This document shows positions 8,657 to 17,566 of a DNA stretch of 32,023 nucleotides, one piece after another. Where the stretch lies: contig JAUJOJ010000002.1 in assembly GCA_030447665.1 (NCBI GenBank), positions 60,424-92,446 on the forward strand. The letters run 5' to 3'. Made by a program: the position numbers and the translations under genes. A model generated the notes under the pieces. That model worked only from the letters and a program-made list of their open reading frames with translations. It did not search any database and had not been told where the DNA came from. The first letter of the stretch is position 1, and each line of letters begins with the position of its first letter. This DNA comes from Allosphingosinicella sp. (GTDB taxonomy: Bacteria > Pseudomonadota > Alphaproteobacteria > Sphingomonadales > Sphingomonadaceae).

Positions 8657-8685
8657 CGCTCCCCTCCCCGCAAGATCAGCCTGCT

Positions 8686-8710
8686 GGATCATGCGCCCGG
8701 CATGATCCTT
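8686..8710 (+). terminator. Hairpin after fliS, possible terminator
   Basis: GGATCATGC (8686-8694) and GCATGATCC (8700-8708) form a perfect 9-bp stem with a 5-base loop (GCCCG), followed only by TT. It lies 30 bp after the fliS stop, where the flagellar run meets the convergent regulator gene. The weak T-tract makes it a poor intrinsic terminator, so it could instead be a REP-like palindrome. Confidence 0.45.
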
Positions 8711-8728
8711 AGCGCGGGCTGATGGGCG

Positions 8729-8838
8729 GGGGTGGGTGCGAGCCGCAGGCGTGCCTTGCGACAAAGGCACAATGCTCTCGCCGGCATCGAGCCGGCTCAA
8801 GCATCACCCACCCCTAACCCCCCTGAAAGGGAGGGGAG
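8729..8838. repeat. Nested inverted repeats in convergent intergenic space
   Basis: GGGGTGGGTG (8729-8738) is the exact complement of CACCCACCCC (8805-8814). Inside this pair lie TGCCTT/AAGGCA (8752-8757 and 8764-8769) and GCCGGC copies around 8790-8806. Just after, a CCCT/AGGG hairpin (about 8817-8835) precedes the stop of the - strand regulator. The 185-bp gap between fliS and the regulator holds no gene. The structure fits a bidirectional termination zone or a clade-specific intergenic palindrome. Confidence 0.6.
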
Positions 8839-8841
8839 AAT

Positions 8842-9933
8842 TCAGGCAGCCTTGGCGAGGCCGTGCTTGCGCATCTTCTCGATAAGAGTGGTGCGCTGGA
8901 GCGAAAGCAGCCGGGCCGCATCGGCCACGACGCCTTCCGAGGCACGAAGCGCCTCGGCGATGTAACGATATTCCAGATCTGCCATCATCTTGCGCAGATC
9001 CACCGGAGCCTCGCCGATGGCGGCGCTCTCGGTCTCCGAAGGAGCCTCAGGGAGGGTTTCTTCGCTTTGGAGCGCCTCGGGCACCTCGATCGCATCGCAT
9101 GTGGGCGCAGTCCTCTCGGTCGCCTCCCAGAGTGCGGCGCGCTCGGCGTTGCTGACGCGGCCGCGGCGGTGGAGGATGATCTCGACCTGCTCGGCGCTGA
9201 TCGTCATGCGCGGGAACAGGATCGAGGCGCGCTCGACGACGTTGCGAAGCTCGCGGACATTGCCCGGCCAGCTATGCGCCACCATCCGATCCATCGCAGC
9301 CTGGCTGAACTTCACGCCGCTGGTGCCGCCCTGCAGGAAATGGAGGACAAGCTGGGGCACGTCCTCGCGCCGCTCGCCGAGCGACGGCAGGTCGATCGGG
9401 AAAACAGCAAGACGATAGAAAAGGTCTTCGCGAAAGCGCTGCGTGGCCATCGCCTCGTCGATGTCGCGGTGGGTGGCGGAGATGATGCGCGCATCGACCG
9501 CGATCTCGCCGCGCCCGCCGACCCGCTGCACCGAACGCTCTTCGAGCACCCGCAGCAGCTTGACCTGCATGTCAGCGGGCATGTCGCCGATCTCGTCGAG
9601 AAACAGAGTGCCGCCGTCGGCATCCTCGAACCGCCCGCGCTTCTGCGTGACGGCGCCGGTGAACGAACCCTTTTCATGCCCGAACAGGTCGGATTCCAGC
9701 AGATCGCGGGGGATCGCGCCGCAATTCACGGCCACGTAGGATTTGGCGGCGCGAGCGCTTTCCGCATGGATGGCACGCGCGACCATCTCCTTGCCGCTTC
9801 CCGATGGACCCGTGATGATCACCGAGGCGGAGCTGGGCGCGACCTGCCGGATGAGATAGCGGACCTCGACCATGGAGCGGCTGATGCCGATGAGCAGGCT
9901 TTCAGCGTTGCCGGAAGTGAGCATTGCCGTCAC
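8842..9933 (-). CDS. FleQ/FlrA-type sigma-54 activator without receiver domain
   Basis: A bacterial enhancer-binding protein that would open sigma-54 promoters; by context it is probably the flagellar master regulator. The 363-residue product has almost no N-terminal domain. It goes straight into the AAA+ module: Walker A GPSGSGKE (42-49), sigma-54 contact loop GSFTGA (89-94; consensus GAFTGA), Walker B GGTLFLDE (107-114), and R-fingers around FREDLFYRL. The C-terminal Fis-type helix-turn-helix (about 329-358) contains LQRTTLIEKMRKHGL, which resembles FleQ/FlrA. A linker of ~60 acidic residues separates the domains. The start is GTG at 9933 with AGGG 9 bases upstream; an in-frame ATG at 9924 is the alternative. 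It is convergent with fliS. Confidence 0.85.
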   Translation of the reverse strand: MTAMLTSGNAESLLIGISRSMVEVRYLIRQVAPSSASVIITGPSGSGKEMVARAIHAESARAAKSYVAVNCGAIPRDLLESDLFGHEKGSFTGAVTQKRGRFEDADGGTLFLDEIGDMPADMQVKLLRVLEERSVQRVGGRGEIAVDARIISATHRDIDEAMATQRFREDLFYRLAVFPIDLPSLGERREDVPQLVLHFLQGGTSGVKFSQAAMDRMVAHSWPGNVRELRNVVERASILFPRMTISAEQVEIILHRRGRVSNAERAALWEATERTAPTCDAIEVPEALQSEETLPEAPSETESAAIGEAPVDLRKMMADLEYRYIAEALRASEGVVADAARLLSLQRTTLIEKMRKHGLAKAA

Positions 9934-10311
9934 GAGCGCGAACCCTGGCAGGGACGATGATGTCCAACACGCGCCATAGAAGTTTCTCCCCCCAAGTCTT
10001 TTCTTCTCGAGTGGGTTTCGCGGAATTTGATTGGCAAATGGTTAACGCCGGTGAGGCCCGGACCGCAGGACCAAGGCTGGTCCGCTTCAACCCTGTTGTG
10101 CCGAAGCCGAACCCCAGAATGCCATGCCCGCCGTCCGACGCTGCCTGCGGCGTCGCTCAGGATAAATTCCGGCCGGCGTCCCGGGACCGGCAGAGTGCGA
10201 TCTCGTTCTGAGATCCCGGCTGACGAGGAGACTTCATCGAAGCACAAAAGCCCTGCCGAAGACGCCGGCCTCAGCCGACGCCGTTCGGGAGGGGCTGTTG
10301 AATCCCGCGGG
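9934..10311. other. 378-bp intergenic region, no gene recognised
   Basis: This region separates the FleQ-like gene (reads away, leftwards) from the 3' end of the glycosyltransferase-glf gene (reads towards it). It should hold the regulator's promoter on the - strand. I see a perfect GGACCA/TGGTCC palindrome at 10068-10083, which could be an operator or hairpin. I see no clear -24/-12 element and no RNA gene. The short open frames here show no recognisable protein. Confidence 0.5.
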
Positions 10312-12672
10312 TTATTCCGCGGCTTCGGTCCAGACGGCTCTCCGAGCAGACTTGCCGGCCGCCTGCCGCTTCGCATCGAGGCGGCGGAAGGTGGCGAGCG
10401 CCTGGCCCACGATCTGATCCATATTGTAATAGCGATAGGTGGCGAGGCGGCCGACGAAGGTGACGTTCGCCGTCGCATCGGCGAGCGCCTCGTACTTCTT
10501 GAAGAGCTCCTGGTTCTCCGGGCGAGGGATCGGGTAATAAGGATCGCCCTCGGCGCTCGGATATTCGTAGGTGAGGCTCGACTTCGAGTGTTGCTGCCCG
10601 GTGAGATGCTTATACTCGGTGATCCGGGTGTAGGGCACGTCGGGGTGCGGGTAATTCACCACGGCCACCGGCTGCACCCATTCCTGGTCCACCGTCTTGT
10701 GCTCGAAGCGCAGGCTTCGATAGGGCAGCTTGCCGAAGCGGAAGCCGAAATATTCGTCGATCGGCCCGGTGAAGATCAGGTGCTTGAAATCGACCTCGCC
10801 GACGATGTCCTTATAGTCGGTCGACAGGAGAACGTCGATGTTCGGATGGTCCAGCATGGCGTTGAACATGGCGGTATAGCCGTCCGCCGGCATGATCTGG
10901 TGCTTGTCCCCAAAATAACGATCGTCGGTGTTGGTCCGCGTCGGGATGCGCGCGGTGACCATCTTGTCGAGCTGGCTCGGATCGAGGCCCCACTGCTTCC
11001 TGGTATAGCCCTGGAAGAACAGCTCGTAGAGCTCGCGTCCGACCGCGTTGATCACCACGTCTTCGGACGTCTTGATCTCGGTGACCGGCTCCGCGCGCGA
11101 GGCGAGATACTCGGCCGCCTCTTCATCCGTCTTGAGGTCGAGCCCGAACAGCTTGTTCAGGGTCGTCCGGTTGATGGGGATCGGCACAAGCTGGTCCCGC
11201 ACAGTGGCGAGCACGCGGTGCTCATAAGGGCGCCACTGCGTGAACTGCGAGAGATAGTCCACGATCTCGTCGCTGTTCGCGTGGAAGATGTGCGGCCCGT
11301 ATTGATGGATCAGGATGCCGGCCCGGTCATAATGATCATAGGCGTTGCCCGCGACGTGCGGGCGCTTGTCGATGACGAGCACGCGCGCGTCGTGCTGGCT
11401 GGCAAGGCGCTCGGCCAGAACGGACCCGGCGAACCCAGCGCCGACGACGAGATAATCGTACTTCTTCCGGCCGGCGCTGGTGACCAGCCGCGGCCCGGAG
11501 CTCGTGACGTTGACGGATTCGCGGACGAGCCCGGCCATCCGGGCATAGGTCGTGTCCCAGCTGATGTTGGCGAGCTTGGCGTCGACGGTGTCGAGCCACT
11601 CGTCCGAGCCTTGCGAAAGCGCGAGCGCCTTTTCGCAGCTTTGTATGAAGGCCTCGGCTCCGTCCGCGATGAGGACCGCCTCGAGATCGCCATAGTGGCG
11701 GATGACATCGGTGATCGGCGTGGATACGACCGGGCGGCCGCCGGCCAGATATTCCGGCGTCTTGGTCGGCGAGATGAACCTGGTCGATTCGTTGATCGCG
11801 AACGGCATCAGGGCAACGTCCCAGCCGCCGAGATAGACCGGAAGCTCTTCGTACTTCTTGCCGCCGAGATAGTGGATGTTGGCGCGGTGCGGCAGATCGG
11901 CGGGGTCGATCTTCACGACCGGCCCGACCATCAGGATCGACCATTCGGGATGCGCATCGGCAAGCGCCGCGATCAGCTCGAGGTCCATACGCTCGTCAAT
12001 CACGCCGTAAAAGCCGAAACGCGGCCCTGGCAGCGAAGCCTGATCGTCGGGAGCGGCGTCCATCGCGCGGGCCTTCGCGAAATGCGCGCGGTCGACGCTC
12101 GACGGGAACGGGTGGACGTTCGGATGGCGGTCCTTCTTCGCCTCGTAAAGGCTGTAGCCGCCGGTGAAGACGACGTCGGACGAGGCGATCAGCTCACGCT
12201 CCAGCTCCAGCAACTGGGGCGGCGCGAAACGGAAATTGGCAAGCTCGTCCATGCAATCGTAGACGGTCGCGACAGCATCGATGTGCCGCGAGAAGGGCAG
12301 CATCATCGGAGTATAGTACCAGCGGATGAAGGGCTGGCTCTCCCCGGCCAGGAAATCGTCGAGAAGCGCCCTCAGCGCCTGCTGCGTCTCGGCATCGTCG
12401 AGCCCCTCGGGCAGCGACGGCGTGACTACGGTGACCCCGGTCTCCGCGCAGGCGCGGATCCCCAGCGCGGGCTCGCAGCCGGCAACGGCCGCTTCGGGCT
12501 CCTCCCAATAAATAACGCGCCGCTCCTTGGCGAAGCGGCTCATCAGATGCTGAGGTCGTTGAAAGACGAAATTCCACCTGAGGTGGGAAAAGCAGATCAG
12601 CGCTTGCCCGTTCCCGGGCGGAGCCGCATCACTATTGGGCCCCAACGAAGAGGCGGAGGAGAATGTGATCAA
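10312..12672 (-). CDS. glf: Glycosyltransferase / UDP-galactopyranose mutase fusion
   Basis: UDP-galactopyranose mutase is a flavoenzyme that converts UDP-Galp to UDP-Galf for cell-surface glycans. Residues ~405-770 of this 786-residue protein match Glf along its whole length: VVGAGFAGSVLAE (FAD-binding), RPHVAGNAYDH, HQYGPHIFHA, FQGYTRKQWG, FTGPIDEYF, YPHPDVPYTRI and PYYPIPRPEN. Residues ~22-385 form a GT-B glycosyltransferase-like domain, with FYGVIDERMDLELI, a nucleotide-sugar half ending ESTRFISPTKTPEYLAGGRP, and an N-terminal HLRWNFVFQRPQHLM. I chose the TTG at 12672 because AGAGG lies 7 bases upstream and it keeps the N-terminal domain intact. The frame stays open further upstream, but only through nadE's 3' end. 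The acceptor sugar is unknown. Confidence 0.88.
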   Translation of the reverse strand: MITFSSASSLGPNSDAAPPGNGQALICFSHLRWNFVFQRPQHLMSRFAKERRVIYWEEPEAAVAGCEPALGIRACAETGVTVVTPSLPEGLDDAETQQALRALLDDFLAGESQPFIRWYYTPMMLPFSRHIDAVATVYDCMDELANFRFAPPQLLELERELIASSDVVFTGGYSLYEAKKDRHPNVHPFPSSVDRAHFAKARAMDAAPDDQASLPGPRFGFYGVIDERMDLELIAALADAHPEWSILMVGPVVKIDPADLPHRANIHYLGGKKYEELPVYLGGWDVALMPFAINESTRFISPTKTPEYLAGGRPVVSTPITDVIRHYGDLEAVLIADGAEAFIQSCEKALALSQGSDEWLDTVDAKLANISWDTTYARMAGLVRESVNVTSSGPRLVTSAGRKKYDYLVVGAGFAGSVLAERLASQHDARVLVIDKRPHVAGNAYDHYDRAGILIHQYGPHIFHANSDEIVDYLSQFTQWRPYEHRVLATVRDQLVPIPINRTTLNKLFGLDLKTDEEAAEYLASRAEPVTEIKTSEDVVINAVGRELYELFFQGYTRKQWGLDPSQLDKMVTARIPTRTNTDDRYFGDKHQIMPADGYTAMFNAMLDHPNIDVLLSTDYKDIVGEVDFKHLIFTGPIDEYFGFRFGKLPYRSLRFEHKTVDQEWVQPVAVVNYPHPDVPYTRITEYKHLTGQQHSKSSLTYEYPSAEGDPYYPIPRPENQELFKKYEALADATANVTFVGRLATYRYYNMDQIVGQALATFRRLDAKRQAAGKSARRAVWTEAAE

Positions 12673-12801
12673 TTGGAAGCCTCTGAGTAAGAAAGGACTT
12701 CTTTGACAACGTTGAGGCCCGTAACGAGTTCCGCCGCAGCTTCTTCTTCCACTGTAATGCAGGTTAGGTCGGGCGCGGTGCCCGTTGAATCCGAATGGGT
12801 T

Positions 12802-12830
12802 TTTGAACCTGTTTCGCTGCACTGCGTCAA
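12802..12830 (-). promoter_or_regulatory. Possible housekeeping promoter for the GT-glf gene
   Basis: On the - strand TTGACG (12830-12825) and TTCAAA (12807-12802) are separated by 17 bases, in the 194-bp gap between nadE and the GT-glf start. The -35 match is good and the -10 match is poor (3 of 6). The rest of the gap (12673-12866) shows no gene. Confidence 0.3.
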
Positions 12831-12866
12831 AGTAGGTCCAAAAACGGACAGAAATGGAACGAATCC

Positions 12867-14915
12867 CTAATCGAACGCGCTTTCGAGCTCGTCCCGCCAC
12901 GGCCCCGCGACCCCATCGGACGGGGCCCGCCAGTCGCCGCGCGGGCTGAGGCTGCCACCCGCCGACACCTTGGGCGAATTGGGAAGCGCCGAGCGCTTGA
13001 ACTGGCTGGTCTGGAAGAATCTCCACAGGAACTCGTCCAGCCATTTGCGGATCGTCGGCAGATCGTAGGCCCGCTTCAGCTGCTCGGGAAAGTCGAACGG
13101 CCACAGGCCCTTCTCCACCTCATGCCACGCCTGCCACGCGAGGAAGGCGACCTTCGACGGCGGCTGGCCGGCGCGCAGGATGTGGAACAGGAAGAAATCG
13201 TGAAGCTCATAGGGCCCGATCCGGTCCTCGGTGCTCTGCATCCCCGCCTCGTCGGCGGGCACGAGCTCGGGGGAGATCTTGGTGTCGAGGATCGCGCCGA
13301 GGATCCGGTTGGTCTCCTCGTCGAACTGGCCGGTCTTGATCACCCAGCGAATGAGATATTGAATGAGCGTCTTGGGGACGCCCGCATTGACGCCGTAATG
13401 GCTCATCTGGTCGCCGACACCATAGGTGCACCAGCCGAGCGCGAGCTCCGAGAGGTCGCCCGTGCCGACGACGAAGCCGCCATTGTGGTTCGCGAGACGG
13501 AAGAGATAATCGGTGCGCAGCCCCGCCTGCACATTCTCGAACGTCACGTCATAGACCGGTTCGCCTCTGGCGAAGGGGTGCCCCATGTCGCTTAGCATCT
13601 GCCGGGCCGCAGGCTTGATGTCGATTTCCTCCCCGACGATGCCGAGCGCCTTCATCAGCGCCCAGGCATTGCTCTTGGTCGTGTCGCCGGTGGCGAAACC
13701 GGGCAAGGTGTAGCCAAGGATGGTGGAGCGGGGGATTTCGAGATGGTCGCAGACCTTGGCGGCGACGATCAGCGCATGGGTGGAATCGAGCCCGCCCGAA
13801 ACGCCGATGACAAGGTGCTTCCCGCTCGTCGCGGTGAAGCGCTTGGCGAGCCCCTGCACCTGGATGTTGAACGCCTCGTAACAATCCTGATCGAGCTGCT
13901 CGATCCGGTTCGGCACATAGGGGAAGCGCCTCAGCTTTCGCTCGAAGCCGACGTCGGCAAGGCTGGGTTTATGCTCGAAATGAATGCGACGGGCGCGCTT
14001 CTCCGGATGGCCGGCTGCGATCGCATTGTCGTTGAACGTCCCCATCCGCATCCGCTCGAGCCGAAGCCGCTGGACGTCGATATCGGCGACGGCAAGTTCG
14101 GGATCGCGCGCGAAGCGGCTCGATTCCGCCAGCATCTCACCGAATTCGTAGATCGATCCCTGCCCGTCCCAGGCAAGGTCGGTCGTGCTCTCGCCGGGCC
14201 CCGAGGCCGCGTAGACATAGGCCGCGCAGCAGCGCGAGGATTGGGAGGCGCAAAGGAGCTTTCGCTCGTCCGCCTTGCCGACCGTGATGTTCGACGCGGA
14301 AAGATTGCATAAGATGAGCGCTCCTGAGAGCGCCCCCACTGTCGAGGGCGGCTGCGGCGCCCAATAATCCTCGCAGATTTCCATGTGGAAGATGAAGTCG
14401 TCGAGATCCTCGGCCGCGAAGATGAGGTCGGTCCCGAACGGCACCGTCTGACCTGCGACGGCAATGTCCATGCCATTGAGGCCAAACCCCATCGCAAACC
14501 AGCGCTTCTCATAATATTCGCGATAATTGGGGAGGAAGGATTTGGGGACGACGCCCAGAATGCGCCCGCGCGAGATTGCAAGTGCGCAATTGTAGAGCCG
14601 GCCGTTCCGCCGCAGCGGCGCACCTACGGCGATGACGGGTCCGAGGTCCGCCGTGGCGGCGCAGAGGTCCGCGATCCCCTCCTCGACCCGGTCCAGAAAA
14701 GCTTCCTGCAGATGGAGGTCATCGACCGCATAAGAGGAGATGTTGAGCTCGGGGAAGACGATCAGGTCGCAGCCGCGCTCATGGCCCTCACGGGTGAGGC
14801 CGACCGTCTCCTTGAGGTTGAAGGCGACGTCGCCCGAGCTCGCCAGCGGTGTCGCCGCCGCGACCCGCACGAAGCCGTGGCGGTGGATCGCCTCGAACGG
14901 CGGCTTCTTCGCCAT
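12867..14915 (-). CDS. nadE: Glutamine-dependent NAD+ synthetase
   Basis: Performs the last step of NAD synthesis: ATP-dependent amidation of deamido-NAD using ammonia from glutamine. From the ATG at 14915 the protein has 682 residues, the usual size of the two-domain form. The N-terminal nitrilase-like glutaminase carries its triad at E56 (FPELNIS), K125 (VVPKSFLPN) and C181 (MEICEDYW). The C-terminal synthetase has the ATP pyrophosphatase P-loop GVSGGLDST (371-379) and later GTGDLSELALGW. The start was chosen at MAKKPPFEAI, because it shares one base with the pncC stop (TGATG), typical of coupled genes. A more upstream ATG would add 14 charged residues. Confidence 0.95.
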   Translation of the reverse strand: MAKKPPFEAIHRHGFVRVAAATPLASSGDVAFNLKETVGLTREGHERGCDLIVFPELNISSYAVDDLHLQEAFLDRVEEGIADLCAATADLGPVIAVGAPLRRNGRLYNCALAISRGRILGVVPKSFLPNYREYYEKRWFAMGFGLNGMDIAVAGQTVPFGTDLIFAAEDLDDFIFHMEICEDYWAPQPPSTVGALSGALILCNLSASNITVGKADERKLLCASQSSRCCAAYVYAASGPGESTTDLAWDGQGSIYEFGEMLAESSRFARDPELAVADIDVQRLRLERMRMGTFNDNAIAAGHPEKRARRIHFEHKPSLADVGFERKLRRFPYVPNRIEQLDQDCYEAFNIQVQGLAKRFTATSGKHLVIGVSGGLDSTHALIVAAKVCDHLEIPRSTILGYTLPGFATGDTTKSNAWALMKALGIVGEEIDIKPAARQMLSDMGHPFARGEPVYDVTFENVQAGLRTDYLFRLANHNGGFVVGTGDLSELALGWCTYGVGDQMSHYGVNAGVPKTLIQYLIRWVIKTGQFDEETNRILGAILDTKISPELVPADEAGMQSTEDRIGPYELHDFFLFHILRAGQPPSKVAFLAWQAWHEVEKGLWPFDFPEQLKRAYDLPTIRKWLDEFLWRFFQTSQFKRSALPNSPKVSAGGSLSPRGDWRAPSDGVAGPWRDELESAFD

Positions 14916-15415
14916 CACAGCATCTCCGTCATCATCTCGATCGCGGTCTTCATGCATTTGATGCGCGTGGCGCCGCGTCCGCCGGGGCCGAAATGCTCCT
15001 CGCGATGCGCGGTCTTCCGGCCCGCCCGCGCACAGGCGAAGTGGACGAGCCCCGGCTCCACCCCGGCATCGGCGAAGCCCGTAACGGCCAGCGCCACATT
15101 GGCGCGCGACCGTTCCAGCGCGCCCTCGGCCATGGCGACGGCGACCTCGCGCGTGACCGCGTCATTCCTCTCGATGACGTCCATCGGAATGCCGAGCATC
15201 TCGTTCTTGGCCTCGAAGGAATAGGTCACGAAGCCGCGATCGAAAGTGTGCGCGACCCCCTGCACATCGGTGAGCAAGGAGGCGAGCATGCCGCCGGTGC
15301 AGCTCTCGGCCGTGGCGAGCTTCAGCCCCCGTTCGGCCGCCTTCGACAGCAGCCGCCGCGCCGCCTCCTCGGTCTCGTTCGGGAGCAACGGGGAGAGGGT
15401 CTCGGTGTCGTTCAC
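14915..15415 (-). CDS. pncC: CinA C-terminal / NMN amidohydrolase (PncC family)
   Basis: PncC-type proteins deamidate nicotinamide mononucleotide to nicotinate mononucleotide, returning it to NAD synthesis. The product has the stand-alone CinA C-terminal domain: ATAESCTGGMLASLLTDV near residues 34-51, RGFVTYSFEAKNEMLG, and LAVTGFADAGVEPG in the position of the family's GIAGP loop. The GTG at 15415 gives 166 residues, the normal family length, with AGGGA 7 bases upstream. Longer in-frame starts would run into the divergent hemerythrin leader. The stop overlaps the nadE start by one base, and both enzymes act in the same recycling route. The 'FAD' replacing 'IAG' in the second loop is a small oddity. 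Confidence 0.85.
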   Translation of the reverse strand: MNDTETLSPLLPNETEEAARRLLSKAAERGLKLATAESCTGGMLASLLTDVQGVAHTFDRGFVTYSFEAKNEMLGIPMDVIERNDAVTREVAVAMAEGALERSRANVALAVTGFADAGVEPGLVHFACARAGRKTAHREEHFGPGGRGATRIKCMKTAIEMMTEML

Positions 15416-15442
15416 GCTCGTGTCCCTGGGCAGTTCAAGGCG

Positions 15443-15468
15443 GGAACCGGTCGCTTGGTCTGAATGTT
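15443..15468 (+). promoter_or_regulatory. Likely EcfG-type general stress promoter for hemerythrin
   Basis: GGAAC at 15443-15447 and TGTT at 15465-15468 are 17 bases apart. The alphaproteobacterial general-stress consensus is GGAAC-N16/17-CGTT, so only one base differs. An AGGAGG ribosome-binding site follows at 15482-15487. The placement gives a short leader of about 15-20 bases. Confidence 0.55.
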
Positions 15469-15492
15469 CCAGAAGCGCAACAGGAGGCATGA

Positions 15493-16297
<805 letters not shown>

Positions 16298-16317
16298 GCG
16301 GCTCGGCCGGCCGTGCA

Positions 16318-16992
16318 TTAGGTTTGAATCGTCACCCCGGACTTGGTGATGGGGCTGCTCTGTCCCCCGGACGAGAGATGGGGCCCCACCACGGGTCCAC
16401 CTTTTCCACCGAGGCTACCTAATAGAAGAACAGGTGGATGGTCCCCTAATGACCTGTCGGAGGGCAGGTCATCCCAATCATCAAGTCCGGCCGGTCCCCT
16501 TGCGCGATCATCGTCGATCATCGTGCGGACGGCGACGAGCTCCCGCATCGCCGCCGCGGTCGATGCGCCCCAGACGAGGTGCACGCCGATCATCAGCGCG
16601 TTGCGGCGCGGCGGGTGCTCGGGCGCGGGCTTGAGGATGCCGGCGGCCGGGATCCAGCCCATATAGCTGGCGAGCCAGACGCCCACGCCCGCCAGCGCCC
16701 CGCTCGCCCTCCCCATGTTCGGGTTGATCGCACCAAGCGCCGCTCCGCAGGCCGCGCCGTAAAGGAAATGCCCAGCCAGGGTGGCGTCCTTGGCCACCTC
16801 GTTGGCGAGCTCAATCCCCTGCTGCTCCGCCGCGCTGTCGATGATCTCGCGCGGGGTGAGCGGGTATCGTTCCCCTGCCGGCAGCCTTGCGTGCAGCCGC
16901 CGCATCGCGCCGGTCATCGCCATCGTGCCGACGAAGCCGGCAATGCCGCCGATCAGCAGCCGCGAGCCGAGGCCGAGCTCAGGCTCCTTCAC
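16318..16992 (-). CDS. DUF1440/YagU-like inner-membrane protein
   Basis: The 224-residue product has about four membrane segments in residues 10-150 (GGIAGFVGTMAMTGAMRRLH, FLYGAACGAALGA, ALAGVGVWLASYMGWIPAAG, IGVHLVWGASTAA). The pattern resembles DUF1440/YagU-like proteins of unknown function. It starts with a GTG that overlaps the DUF2269-like stop (GTGA). The final ~60 residues (from GLDDWDDLPS on) look unlike the rest: Gly/Pro/Ser-rich and encoded by a palindrome-bearing stretch that resembles an intergenic repeat. The native protein probably ended near residue 160. Confidence 0.7.
   Translation of the reverse strand: MKEPELGLGSRLLIGGIAGFVGTMAMTGAMRRLHARLPAGERYPLTPREIIDSAAEQQGIELANEVAKDATLAGHFLYGAACGAALGAINPNMGRASGALAGVGVWLASYMGWIPAAGILKPAPEHPPRRNALMIGVHLVWGASTAAAMRELVAVRTMIDDDRARGPAGLDDWDDLPSDRSLGDHPPVLLLGSLGGKGGPVVGPHLSSGGQSSPITKSGVTIQT
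16322..16500. repeat. Probable intergenic repeat captured in the coding end
   Basis: The segment contains ATGACCTG (16449-16456) and its complement CAGGTCAT (16465-16472), a perfect 8-bp stem. It also holds GGGGCCCC near 16381 and a TCCACCT/AGGTGGA pair (about 16398 and 16431). Its GTCACCCCGGACTTGGTGAT edge resembles the 'GTCA(T/C)CCCGGACTTG' ends of dispersed sphingomonad palindromes as I know them. Only one copy is in the window, so the repeat nature is inferred from structure and composition. Confidence 0.45.
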
Positions 16993-17465
16993 AGGTTGAT
17001 GTCCGGGCGCGCGATCATCAGCCAGAAGATGGCGAGCACGGCCGCGAAGGCGGGGAAGCCGAAGGCGAACCAGAGGCGGAACAGCTTATGATATTCGGCC
17101 GGCAGCGGCGTGCCGCCGGCGGCCGCTCCCCGGGCAAGGGTTCGCATCCGCGCCTGCATCCACACCACCGGGAGCCAGAACAGCCCGGTGAAGACGTAGA
17201 GCGCGATCGAGGCGACGATCCAACCCTCGCCGAGGGAATAGCCGACGGTGCGCGCGAGCAGCAGTCCGGTGATCGGCTGAAGGATCACGGCGGTGGCCGT
17301 GAACAGGAAGTCGGCGATCACCACGATCTGCGCCACGCCGGCGATCACCGCCGTATCGCCCGTTCGGTGCGCGAGCAGCATGAAAAAGGCGATGCCGGCT
17401 CCGGTGCCGAGCAGCACCGTGGCGCCGATCACATGCAGGAATTTCAGGACGTAATAATCAAGCAT
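16989..17465 (-). CDS. DUF2269-like integral membrane protein
   Basis: The 158-residue product has four predicted membrane helices. It begins MLDYYVLKFLHVIGATVLLG, then GAGIAFFMLLAHRTGD, VIADFLFTATAVILQPITG, and a last helix before the end IFWLMIARPDINL. This is the DUF2269 type, function unknown, often found beside SDR/DoxX-like genes. The ATG at 17465 gives a normal family length; longer readings run antisense-like through the SDR gene. Its stop overlaps the next gene's GTG by 4 bp. The ribosome-binding site is weak, and the start codon lies inside an inverted repeat. Confidence 0.8.
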   Translation of the reverse strand: MLDYYVLKFLHVIGATVLLGTGAGIAFFMLLAHRTGDTAVIAGVAQIVVIADFLFTATAVILQPITGLLLARTVGYSLGEGWIVASIALYVFTGLFWLPVVWMQARMRTLARGAAAGGTPLPAEYHKLFRLWFAFGFPAFAAVLAIFWLMIARPDINL

Positions 17466-17565
17466 GATCAGGTCATCAGCAGGCCGCCCTTTCGCACTGT
17501 CCTGCTGATGTCCATCATTTCGTGGAACACGACAAGCGCGCTCGCCTGACATGATCATGCTTGAT
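17457..17565. repeat. 14-bp inverted repeat spanning the DUF2269-like start
   Basis: ATCAAGCATGATCA (17457-17470) and TGATCATGCTTGAT (17552-17565) are perfect complements 81 bp apart. The left arm contains the DUF2269-like start codon and the right arm abuts the SDR stop. In the - strand mRNA they could pair and mask the start. No function is proven. Confidence 0.6.
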
Positions 17566-17566
17566 G

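Noticed and set aside
8863..9960. A 365-codon + strand frame opposite the FleQ-like regulator
   Set aside because: It mirrors the regulator gene, shows no domain and lacks a ribosome-binding site; the - strand protein has complete AAA+ and helix-turn-helix motifs.
10027..12690. An 887-codon open frame on the + strand opposite the GT-glf gene
   Set aside because: Translation shows no domain and is Arg/Asp/Gly-rich, as expected for the antisense of a high-GC gene. The - strand reading matches Glf from end to end.
12673..13104. Upstream extension of the GT-glf frame to 13104
   Set aside because: The added ~144 residues overlap the nadE 3' end on the same strand in another frame, have no similarity to glycosyltransferases and lack a ribosome-binding site. 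The TTG at 12672 has one.
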